Shown in pieces: positions 21,099-32,400 of a DNA stretch of 64,000 bases. How positions within the stretch are numbered: the first letter of the stretch is position 1; each line of letters opens with the position of its first letter. The position numbers were made by a program, and so were the translations under genes. The stretch spans positions 81,437 to 145,436 of the forward strand of contig JAUGWO010000016.1 of the NCBI GenBank assembly GCA_049724395.1, given 5' to 3'. This DNA is from Spongospora subterranea f. sp. subterranea (taxonomy: Eukaryota > Endomyxa: Phytomyxea > Phytomyxea > Plasmodiophorida). Below the pieces are notes generated by a model. That model had not been told where the DNA came from. It did no database searches and saw only the letters and a list, made by a program, of their open reading frames with translations.

Positions 21099-24000
21099 AT
21101 GGCGAAAGCGGCCCAGACTATCGCAGATGAACGAAGCGCTGTTCGAGCATTACAGGACATCGTCATCAGTTCAGGTTTTTGAACACCCCCCGAAATTCCC
21201 AAATACGCTCCGAACAAATCGCTATTTAGACGGAGAACACAATAAACCCCTGAAACAGTACAATCAATCACGAAAGCTTCGCCACGATCGTCGTCAGGAC
21301 CAATATGAATTGGACCGGAAAACGATCTTTGACGATCTCCAAAGGAAAACGGAACTGCTCTCGAAACAGGTTCAGATTGTCGTCAAATGATCATCAGAAC
21401 CGTTGTTCTGAAACGACGAGCGGCAGGTTCATGGCGATCTGGCCGAGATTCAGGTCAGGATCGATGGGCAGTTCGGGAAACTGGTCGACACGATCATGAT
21501 CGATATGGAGTTGGGCGATTTCCAGGGGATCTGGGACACGATATTAGGGCAGTACCATATTAGGGATCAGCGCCTGCAGCGATTCCATGGCGATCTGGAC
21601 GAAATCGAGGTCGAACGGCGCGATCGCGTGACGACAGCGATCTCGGCGGCCGTCGACGACCTGGTCGATATCGGGTACTGGCTCGTGCCCGACGTCGAGA
21701 TGATGGTCGAACGAGAGACCAATGACGTTAACCAGGTCATTATCGCCAACAAGAACGTGTTCAACGGTAATTCGGAAAACGATCGTGTTGTCACGGAAAG
21801 TGATCGTGGAATGATCGCAGATCTGCTGGCGCGATTACGCCTGGCCGATCACGAGGCGTGCCAAAGCGCCCAACAGCGATGGGAAGGGAGTCGTGGGCAG
21901 TGGAAGCGGTTGCGGCACCGGCGGGCGCTGGACGCGACGAAGGCGGCGCTGGGCAGTGACGAGTGGGCGTCGCCCCGATGGCGCAGGGACCTGTTCGATG
22001 GGCTGATGAGGGACCAGGAACGGATCTACCAGAGCGCCACCCACATCATCACCGCCATTCAACAAACAACGCCCCCGAATATATCCTCCGCCAAGATCAA
22101 CCAGGTTCGGAAATTACACCAGAAGTCGTTCGTGATTTTAAACTTTTTTTTTAACATTATCTTCAAAAAAAAGTGTTCTCCTTCGTCAAATCTCTCGCGA
22201 ATACGTTGCTGTTTTTGAACTATTCGGACGATGTTGAAGAGCGATTGGTGTTTTTTTTTAAATGTGTCGGATTGTGCCTGTTCAGATCTCGAACGAGATA
22301 TCCCATCTGCTGAGTTTATCGTCCGACATGTGCAATACTTGCCTGGGGGCGTTATCGTCGCGAACCGACCTCGAGATCGCCCGGCGCTCCGCCATGGTCC
22401 AGTCGCTACGCGACGACCTGATTCGATACGGGGCCCACGATCCCGATCAGATCGATCAGCAGATAAAACAGGAGATCGACAGTCTAATTCAGCGATTGGA
22501 TCGCGATCATATCGCCATAATCGATCAAGTTTCCGCCGTTCTAGTTTACGAAGAAAAGTTCGTTCGTAAAACGCTGAAAATTCGCGGTTTCGCGTTCTGA
22601 TTGGATTTAAAGGTTTTTGCATCAACGGTTGAAATCGTTGGCGAAACTGTATTGTGGTGCCGGCGAGCTGTGGGAACGGTCGTTGAAGAGCGTCGATGAT
22701 CTGGAGGGGACGACCAGCGAGATGTTCATGAGGGCGCGAGACACATTCGAGGTGATTTGGGGACGGCGATGGGGTTTACGGGGAGGGAAGTGCTGAGGAA
22801 CACACACACAGGACGAGATGAGGGGATACGAAGGGCGCCTGATGGCGGTGGAGATCGGCCTAAGACAGTCGCCGGATCGCGAGACGCTGCTGAACAGGTT
22901 CGATGAGGCGATCGGTATTCTGGGGCCGTCGGGCGCCATGATCCGATCCCATCAGCAGTTCCATCAACAGTCCGCCGTAATCCGAATTGTGTGGGCGACG
23001 TCTGGAAGGGTTGGCGCTGACGACGACGATGGTGCTGTGCGATATAGGGGATTGCGAAAGGACACGGGTCGGGGCTGGAATCGCTGCTGCTCGCGATAAC
23101 CAGGGACATTCAGGATCTGGTCCGGGTCGACATCCCCGAACCACACCCTGATCCCGTAGCGCCATCTCCATCATCACGATACGATCTGCCGATCGAGGAA
23201 TGGGCCAGACAGGTAAACTCCATTCATCGTCGTCGTCACTCATCACCGTCACCATCGCGTCGTTCATGACCATCACTTTTCGCAAAACACAAATCTCTGT
23301 CCTTCGCCATTCTCATCTGGCCCTTGGCGATATATCTCGTTCAGGTTATCTGCGATGACGATGATAAACCCCCTTCATCTCCATGCGATTCATCTGGCCG
23401 TTCATGTGTCCACGTTTACACCCTCGACCTCGGCACAATCGGTCCGATACATCGTCTCCCATTTTCCGCCCGTCAAAACCGAAAATCGAAACAGGATCGG
23501 CACTGACGTCCCTCCGTTCATCGTTCCTCACCCAGATCGGTCTGATCTCGGACCAGGAGCGCCATCGTGTCCAGGACCTGATCGCCTATCGACTTGCCGA
23601 TCTGGCCCAGGACGTCGACAAATCATTACGGGTTCACAGACCCCGTCTGATACGATTGGGTGAGAACGCCCTCCACAACAATGTCGGCGAATCTCACCCT
23701 AAACTTCCATAGAGGTCGACGTCGTTGACGTCAGAGCAGCGGAATTACGAGATAATCTGGAGCGATTCCATCGATTTTGGACCAGGTTCGATCGATCTCT
23801 TCGATTCACCAACAATGATTTCGTTCTGATCGGTTTCGCCCCAGATTCGATATGGCCATAGACGGCGCAACGCTCACGTTCGAACGAGAATCGGCAACTG
23901 CGAACCGGTTGGTATCGGAACGAGCCGCCCAAATCGATCAGGTCAAACGCGATATCGCGACCGCTAAAACCGTGCGGAAACTACAGCGATATCACGACAT

Positions 24001-26047
24001 ATCGCGATCACAATCGCGCCAATACGTCGTCGATATCACCAAACAGGTGAACGTGTTTGTTTCTCATCGGCAATTGTGAATGATGACGGGCGTAGATGGA
24101 CAAGCTGAGATCGGTTCACGACGAGCTCATGAGCCATAATCGCCAATTGCCCAAACAGTTCATCGATCAGTGCACAGTATTCGGCACAATCGGGTCGGCG
24201 ATCGCGACCTATCACCCGGGTAAGATCTGTTGTTGAACCCGGGATGGCGCCATTCCTTTGACGCCGCGCCGAGCAGACGAGGTTCGGCGATACGAGGACG
24301 AGATCGCGGCGCTCTCCAAACGGTCGTCGGAGGTGATCGATGGGCGACGGGCTGATCTGGAACTATTGCAGGAGAAGGTGAAAACCAATCGAAGGGACAT
24401 AATTGGGGAAATTGACATCGGGATGAAATACAGGTGAAACAGTCGATCGAACGGAAAGACGTCGACGACGCTTTATACTGCGCTCAATCCGATCTGGCAG
24501 TTCGGTTGGGACTGGGGCAGAAGTTCGGCGCCCCGAAACGCAGGGCGTCAGCTCGTCTGCGGGAGGAATATGTTCGAGGTGATGAGGAATGATGTTGATG
24601 ATAATCGGGTTCGGTAAATGTCGCCTTCGTCTTCAGCAACGCAGCAGTGCGATAAACTGGATGAGATATTGACCCAGCTCGAGAATCGGCGACATATCGT
24701 GACCGACTCGAACGCGCGGGAATCCGAATCGGAAACTTGCACGATTATCGGCCTGTAATGTCATGTGTCAATATGGACGTTCGTCGGTGGCGGATTGATG
24801 TTTGGCGATAGATTACAGACCGGGCGTCGGATATTTCAGGAAAGGGGGAAAGTGTTCGGATTGGTGAAATCGACGACTGTTCTGGATGAGATCGTGCTGG
24901 TCCCCGAGACGATACCAGGGGGGAAGAAGGTGTCGACGAAGGGCGAGGCGCTGGAACGATTGTTGTCGTGGGAACAGGTCGTGATGGGCGTCGAGTCGGC
25001 GTGCAATCAGGAAACCACGGCCCTGACCAAGATCTACAACGAACAGCATTCGGGACGGCTGAGCAAACCCATCGACCCGATACCGGAGGCGGTCAGGGCC
25101 CATATCGAGCAGGAGAAGCGCCTGGCGGGAGAGAAACTGGAGCTATTCCACGAGATCTATCGCCGACTGGTGATCCGATACGAGAACGTGAAGGAGGTCG
25201 TGGTGAAGGCGGCGTTCGACGATATTCAGGAACGAACAGGGTCACAGGGACAGCCGCGAGTTGACCACTTTCAGAACGTTCTGAACCAAGAACAGATACG
25301 ATTGCAACGGCAGCGACAGTTTGGGCAACGCTTATCGTATCAGGGAATTACGATATCATTTGATTCGATTTTTTGATAGGATATTTGTGCGACGTTTGAG
25401 ACCGCAAACGGCCAAAGATGTTTTGGAAACATTGCTGGAAGAAGTGGGTGCGTTCAACGACGACTTGAAACGGACGATGGGAAAACTAAAGGATGACGTG
25501 GCGAATGTGTTGAAAGAAATGGGAATGGTGTTCACCAGGAGGTTGAACCATTGCACAGACACAATGGTGAAATTAATGGAGACGGGAATATCGATAGACC
25601 TGGTGAATATGGGGTCGGATGACGTCAACGAGGAACTCATGAAGAACAAGAACAGAATCGGGTTGAGGAGACTGATCAGAAAGGCGGAGCGGAATGCGGC
25701 CGATCCGGGTACGGCGGCAGCGGCGCCCCAACCCGCACCTGGCGATAAAAAATCGGGGAAAACGGCACCAGCAACGACAACGACGGCGGCGAAGAAAATG
25801 AGGAGCTATGAAGGAAAACCAGCTGGGAGCGTGTTGGGGGGAACAGATTGATGGAATAACCTGTCAAAATAACGAGATCAATAGGATCATCATAGAGAAG
25901 CGCGATCAGGTTTGGTCCGACACGGCCAAGATGTTAGGCGCTTATCGAGAGGAGCTGGACAGAAGGTTAACGGAGCTGGCCGATGGACAAAACATTTGGG
26001 AAGAGCACTGGGACCATGGAGTGAGATACGTTGATAACACAGTCTGA
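21099..26047 (+). CDS. CCDC180-like flagellar coiled-coil protein (DUF4455/DUF4456 type)
   Basis: A long multi-exon gene of almost entirely coiled-coil sequence. Early exons: MAKAAQTIADERSAVRALQD, then RRQDQYELDRKTIFDDLQ, then an exon from about 21432 encoding QVHGDLAEIQVRIDGQFGKL. The DUF4455-like part holds ADHEACQSAQQRWEGS..W followed by MRDQERIYQSATHIITAIQQ-TTPPNISS. The C-terminal part has ESACNQETTALTKIYNEQHS, LRPQTAKDVLETLLEEVGAF and a closing WGEQIDGITCQN...W.EHWDHGV, all in the order I know from CCDC180. Introns are short and in phase where checked (for example 21122-21235 and the one ending GGCAG before VHGDL). CCDC180 homologues are tied to motile cilia. The first exon may lie further upstream. 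The 3' end is 77 bp from the convergent CDP-DAG synthase. Confidence 0.65.
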
Positions 26048-26123
26048 CAAATGTGAACAATAATAGAGCTATGCATTCGGTTTATACAACGATGAAACAA
26101 TTTAAGAAGTGACCCCCCATCCC

Positions 26124-27025
26124 TTATCCCGATGTCAAGTATCGGAATAGGATCAAGTAGTAATAGGTTGTGGGGAATGCGAATAGCAATGCATCCTATA
26201 CGCAGAAAAATCAACAAAAACGAACAGGTTACTGCGCCGATGGCCATACGATTCTGTCGAGAATTCCTCCCCACCCAGGCAATACGTTGCCCATATCTTT
26301 GACATGAAGAAATCGTTTCAACAGACTTTCAACAAGATCGCCTACAAACCCACTTTCATTTATGTGAAAACTGAAAAAAAAACGCAAACGTATCGTGCTT
26401 AAAATCGTGAAAATGCGGTTCGTTAGCTTACCTATAGACCCCGCTATGGCGATCAATCCGGCTAGAAAATGAAGCGCTGCACCGCGGACGGGGAATGTGG
26501 TTTCTGTATGAATGATATCAATGACCAATTAGAGTACGCTCTTATGATGATTCAGACCTGGCGCAATAGCGTGCAGGAAACAATCGAAAACAATGGAAGC
26601 GATTATGCTGGAAACTGATGTGCAGATATATCCCTCCAATGTCTTTCCAGGGCTAATCACTGTCACACGATGGTGACCGAAAATATTGCCGCCAAACAAC
26701 CCAAACACTTCGCCAACAGCAGTAATGACTATCGTGTAGAGCAACGCCTCGAATGCATAAGGGAAATGGTTGATAAGAGCGGCATGAGCAATGGATCCAC
26801 CAATATAGAAACACGAAAAGATCGAATATAAGAACTGTGTATGGAGCGTGGCGTTACAAGCAGCGTTGCTGCAATTCATTAAAACGAATATCGCCGATAT
26901 TACAATCAAAGCCACTGTACGAAACGAGATTGCAAAAATTAGGCACAAGTCATTACGTGACGTTTTAATTTCTACTTACGAGATAATGAATGATGCAACC
27001 CGTCTTCCTTGAATAAAATTGCCAT
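26124..27025 (-). CDS. Phosphatidate cytidylyltransferase (CDP-diacylglycerol synthase)
   Basis: Five exons with consistent phase: 27025-26980, 26914-26558, 26503-26432, 26341-26250, 26195-26124, giving 212 residues. Introns are 54-90 bp. The protein is a polytopic membrane enzyme with helices from ALIVISAIFVLM onward. Family signatures: GEVFGLFGGNIFGHHRV-..-ISPGKTLEG, and GSIGDLVESLLKRFLHVKDM followed by LPGWGGILDRIDALLFAFP, the S.......D..K........GHGG..DR.D pattern of CdsA. It makes CDP-diacylglycerol from CTP and phosphatidate for phosphatidylinositol and cardiolipin synthesis. It is shorter than the usual 260-450 residues because N-terminal helices are missing. The ATG used joins in phase to exon 2, but an earlier exon cannot be excluded. 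Confidence 0.9.
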
Positions 27026-27499
27026 AATGACAACTACAGTGGACGGCGATGAACGACATAGGCGGGAGGATAGTACTGATGTTTGACCTACACTTTTGTC
27101 AACATTTGACTGCAGCTCTAGGGACGCCTGTTATGGGGAAACCCTCAGCCAACAAAACGGTGTTTGCTAAATCGGAAAAATCATACAGATATGGACAATA
27201 ATAGACCGAAGAGCGGTCGAAGGATTGGACTGGATAATAACCCCAGAGATGTAGGTACCGCTATAGAAAACGATAGAAGGCGACCGGATAAATTGACGGT
27301 CGCAGGAGCGATTGTTGGTGGCGAGGATTTGGTCGCGGGTGTCTGCGGATTGCGATCCCTGGTCTGCACAGCGGTCGCGACCACCGACGGCCCCAGACCA
27401 GGCGAGACCATGATTCGGTGATGGCGACTGGAGCGCTGTTAGTTATAAGTGATTTGACTGGATCCGATCCGAGGCCAATCCACATCTGCAAGGGGGGGG
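27026..27499. other. Intergenic
   Basis: The first part is presumably the promoter of the CDP-DAG synthase. From 27160 a GC-richer stretch leads into the minisatellite. No gene was recognised. Confidence 0.3.
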
Positions 27500-27785
27500 G
27501 GCCCGCATGACAAGGACCTTTAATAGGGGGCCGCATGACCAGGACCCTCTAATAGCGGGCCGCATGACAAGGACCCTCTAATAGCGGGCCGCATGACAAG
27601 GACCTCTGATAGGGGGCCGCATGACAAGGAACTCTGATAGGGGGCCGTATGACAAGGACCCTCTATTAGCGGGTTGCATGACAAGGACCTCTGATAGGGG
27701 GCCGCATGACAAGGAACTCTGATAGGGGGCCGTATGACAAGGACTCTGATAGGGCGCCGCATGACAAGGACCTCTGATAGGGGAC
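27500..27785. repeat. Minisatellite, unit about 29 bp
   Basis: About ten copies of a GGGCCGCATGACAAGGACC-CTCTAATAGC unit with variants (CTCTGATAGGG; AACTCTGATAG). Confidence 0.9.
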
Positions 27786-28424
27786 CCGAGAAAGGCGGGA
27801 CTGGGGTACGGCTAATGTGGGACACGACACTTTCCAGACCGCTTCCATCATATCAGACCTGTTCAACTGAACAGCATCCATGGGAATGTCGTTGACGATT
27901 ATTCGAAATGGAGCCCGAAATGATCGCGGAGTTTGCGCGAATCCAACCCCCGATCTGGTTAGAAATTGTGGTGTTGCTGTTGATCGTGAATGGTTTTATT
28001 GAGAGAAGTCGCTATGAATAGTTCACTGTGTCGTCAATCACAAACATTAAAGTGCTCGTACTTGTTTTGCAGTTTTCTGTTGATCAGTTACACCGAAAAA
28101 AACATTTCTTTGTTCTCGTTCTTCAAACCTGTTTTTTGTTTGAGGAATCTGATGTGTTGTCGTTCGAGTAACGGTAATTTCACTTATCAACAACTGGATC
28201 AAAGTGGATCTTTGCCTGCAACAATGTGTCGTTGTACTTCAATTCCAATGGCAATCTCTCAGCGTAAATGTTTCACCAAGAAAAACAACGAACCTCAAAT
28301 TAATGTCAATGTGATTGATTGGGCATTATCGTTGAGAATGACAGTTGAAGTGGAATTGAGAAGATGCGTTGATAATGAGAAAAATCGGAACAATGACTCA
28401 GTTGTATTCCCATGTGTGCGGTGT
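27786..28424. other. No gene recognised
   Basis: A plus-strand frame at 27990-28475 is open but cysteine- and serine-rich without a domain, and it runs antisense over an exon of the spliced minus-strand gene. Treated as chance or UTR. Confidence 0.35.
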
Positions 28425-28777
28425 TCAACTTTCAATCTTGTTAGTGCCATAAATCATATGGCTGGCCGTATATAAAGTAAAACCGACGGAATTCACAAGA
28501 ACAAACGCTCCAATATAAAACGTAGGTTTACCCCATGCACCCTGTTAACACCATAAGAAAAAATGCCGACTTTGTGACCAAGATAACAGAATTGATCGTA
28601 TTCTCATCATGCACCCTAAAAGCCTACCTTTAGGTACGTTGGACAGGTCTCCTGTTGAAAAGCCTTCTGGGCCTCTTTGATTCTTGGAGGTGTGGACTCG
28701 AATAGACCAGTGCTTGCCAAGCGTCTGTTCCCGATGGATCTGGCCAGAGCAGCATTCGCCCTGATGCCGAAGCTCAT
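28425..28777 (-). CDS. Small mitochondrial-type membrane protein, 88 residues
   Basis: Two exons, 28777-28628 (50 codons) and 28541-28425 (38 codons plus stop), join in phase 0 across an 86-bp GT-AG intron. The N-terminus MSFGIRANAALARSIGNRRL is rich in arginine and alanine and free of acids, a typical matrix-targeting presequence, followed by the cleavage-like region ASTGLFESTP. The second exon carries one transmembrane segment (FYIGAFVLVNSVGFTLYTAS) ending MIYGTNK. The layout suggests a small inner-membrane or respiratory-complex accessory subunit. I do not recognise the family, so the role is inferred from topology. Confidence 0.6.
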
Positions 28778-29454
28778 GTTGTTGATACTGGAGCCCGTCG
28801 ATTATTGCTTCACGATGTTGTTGATAGGCCTGCAGTGCCGACAAGGGGTCGGGTTGCGATGCAAACCCTACACTTAACCTGTCGCGTAACTGTACTTAGC
28901 AGCACTGTAGCGGAGTAGATACACCCAGAGATTACTGGTAACGGTTATTTACCCGGAAGGAGATGGCTTGATGCAGCGTCAACAAGAGGGTGCGAGTTTT
29001 TATAAATCTGTTGAATTGCTCAAGGCGCGTCTGGACGTACGGTTTATTAAGATTAAAACTGGCTGTTTGAACAGTCATAAATATGTCCGAAACATTTTTT
29101 GGTATAGTAACATACACAGTACGAGACGATAACTATTGCGGTGCTGGTTTAAGGCTGCCCACAATGTATCCTTTAGCAGGATGGACTTTACGAAAAAAAA
29201 AAAAGATAAATAGGATAGCACCAAGATGTCGCCGAACGAGCTGGCAACTACAGTATTCCGTGAGAACCGTGTTCTAGTCCTTCCGGTTGTCAAAGGCCGC
29301 GATCTGGACCTTCAGAGGGTCACTTGGAAGTTGGAACTGTATACACTTTACAGTCACGCGCGATATCCTTTACGCGCACATCATCAAAATTTCAATTTAG
29401 TCGGATTTCTGCGAGGAAGACTCGGTCAGCCCGTTAGGACTCACCGAGGCGAAA
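28778..29454. other. Divergent intergenic region
   Basis: Lies between the small minus-strand gene and ASPM on +. Open frames on both strands lack domains. One at 29226-29465 overlaps the ASPM start in another frame. Probably a shared promoter region. Confidence 0.35.
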
Positions 29455-32400
29455 ATGCACGATGAAATTCCGAAGACTTCTTCTCAATCAACAGAGGGAC
29501 AAACGCCAGATGCTACACTCAGTTTGGAAGGCTTCACACCTCCAGTATATATTGAGTTCGGCCGCGTGGTGGTCAGTCAATACATTGTTTTTCCTTACTT
29601 CATCGGATCGCTAATTTGCACGATGACAGAGTGGAGTGCAGGTTTCCAAAATACTACGCATATGCAATCCAGCTCGGCAACCAGTTTCTGCTGAATTTGA
29701 TCCATGGTCCGATAGTATGGTCGCCGTTAATATCGTACAGGTAACCTAGGCTGTTAACTGAGGTGTTGGTACTTAAAATTCGATATTGCTCTTAGTTTGA
29801 TTTGGGCGAAGAAGGCGATTCAATGGATGTCACCATATCTTGGACACCATCAACAGGCAGCGCAGAGGGAGTTAACTGGCGTACCCCGCTATCTCTGAAA
29901 TGTGGCAGCAGACAGAAGTTCAAAATTGTATTGACCGGTACCTCCATTATAGTTGCTCAAAAACCCCCTCGCAAGAAATGGTCCCATAAAGCCGCTGTAA
30001 TCAAAGAAAATCTTTCAGATGAGAATGTTTTGAAGAACGAGCGTCAATCTACTGCATGGATCGCAAATTTTGATGATGAAAGGTCACATACAGTTAGAAA
30101 GCCGCTAGAGGACGCCGTTAAACATCAGAAGAAGAAAGAAATACTATCGATGTCAAAACAAAATTTTGTTCCTGGTGGTGCTAAATATAGTGCTGGCATC
30201 GTCCATAAAAAATTGTCAAAATCTAGCCTACAATCAGCCTCGAAAAAGCACCTCCTCGTTGATGCGTTTTCGAAGGTTACTAAAGATGATACGACGAAAA
30301 AACCGGAGATCCGTTTAAAGAACTTATCACAGTTTAGGCTCCCCTCGGATCAGAAAAAGGTAACTATGTGTGGCTGCCTGATTTTATTGCGATCTGATTT
30401 TCGTAGAAAGAAAGTGCCGGTGCTGCGCCAGGATATCGCAGGCACCAGTTTTACGATGAAGAATGGATTGATAAACAGGAGCGAGGTCTCGTAACATGGA
30501 TCAACTTCGTTTTCAAGCAGCGGGAAAGCCCCGAAGCTTTCATGTTTGGTCAGTCTCTGTGGTGTTTTTGCATCATAAGCCAATTTTTGTTAATGCATAG
30601 ATCGCGATACGAGTGGGCCTTACATAACCGTCAGCGAGCATAGATCCCATGCCCAATTGCTTCAAACTGCTTTCTTTTGCTACCATTCCGCGCCATCACA
30701 ACAAATTATTCGCAATGTTGAACAAGTATGTACAGTAAAAAAAGTGACTCCCATTCTATCAATAATATCACTGTTAGGCTATTTCGCTTGGACACATGCG
30801 AATTCGCGATGATATTCGAATGCTAAATGACTTAGGACTGCGCGACCGCTTCGTCAATCTACTCCTAATGTACAATCCCTCTTGGCTTGTATTGGCGTTG
30901 GAAACCGGTACCGCCATCTTTGTGCTTTAAGAGTAATTGTGCTTAGCATATTTTCAGTATATGGAGAATTGCTTCCCCGGACGACGTGTTTGAGGAGTTT
31001 CATACAGACTCGAATGTTATCCAATGACGAAGTTGACACTGAACATACGTAGGTCGAGCAACAACTAAAAAAGGCAAGTGTGAAACGTTTGTTTTCTAGG
31101 TATCTTCGCACCCCTCAGGGTCAGCCGTTTTTTGACGAAACCCATCAGCAAGCCCTGCAAACGTTTACGTTAAAAAAATTCATGCAGACTGTCATCTTCT
31201 TAGATATCGCAAAATCACAAAGTTTGTTGTGTTGCAAACCTATTTTTGGAATGTATTGCCGAAACTTCATTTTCTAGATATATATCCTACGTCGCCGTGT
31301 TTGTTTCTTGTCAGCTCTTGTCTGAAGTCAACTAAGGCTGTCATGACTGAATTCGCATCTTCTTTTATGGCATCTCAAGGCGATTTAGTTAAATCTGTTT
31401 CACAGATGTGCAAATATGACTGCATTGCTCACCAAGTTTGATCACCCTTACCTGAGTTTTATGTTGTCTGACGTGAGTTTCAGTCAGCAATTGACGAATA
31501 CGATTTCTGTGTTCACAATCTCAGTAACGACTTGCGTGATGGTGTTCGATTGTGTGGTCTGGTTGATAAACCCGATCTGATGCAACAGGTTAGTAGTTGC
31601 AAAGGCTCGGGTTTGTATATCAAAACAATGTTTTAGGTTCTGCTACCCGCGATAAACAGAACTCGCAAAAAACACAACGTCTCGCTGGCGCTACGATCAT
31701 TTGCGGAAATTGGGTTATCTACAATACAGGTGATTTCGTGGTTTTGCTTTCGTATTGCCGCTGATTGGGTTTGGTTTTCCTAGTGCTCTGCAGACGACAT
31801 CGTGGATGGCAATCTTCAACACATCATCTCATTTATGTGGCGAATTGTAATGCAAGTAACAATCCCATCTTTGATCAGTGTTCCCTCCTTATTCAACGAA
31901 ATTCGACTCGTCCGAAAAGAAATGAAGCCCGCTCTCATGGACGAGCATTATGTGGAAATGTATCCAAATAACTTGCAATTACAGGTTCTCAACTTCACCA
32001 GTCTCGTTTTTTTATCGTTGAAATTGAATCTAAATCAGTATTTGCTACGGTGGTGTGCAACGATCTGTGCAAAATACGACTTCACCGTTTCTAACTTTAC
32101 CTCGTCTTTTGTCGGCGGTCGCGCCTTCGCTCTGATTATTCACTATTATTATCCTCAACTCATCAAACTTGAAGATATCAAGGATACGATACAGACGTTG
32201 CAACATCGTTTGAAAGTAACCGTGCTGCGCCCAATCTTAGGTTCGACATCAATTCGTTATTCTGTTTGTTCAGAATCAGTTGCCAATTGAGACCAGTGGC
32301 AATGGTCATGACGTCAGCTGGATGCAGTTTGTTTACTTGAATGCCCCGAAAGAAGAGGCAAGAATACCTGCTGTCTAGTCACATGTCGCTTATTCAATTG

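Noticed and set aside
27500-27785. CRISPR-like regular repeats
   Set aside because: The repeats are head-to-tail with no unique spacers, in a eukaryotic genome; an ordinary minisatellite.
27990-28475. A 161-residue plus-strand frame
   Set aside because: Runs antisense across the second exon of the well-supported spliced 88-residue gene and has no domain.
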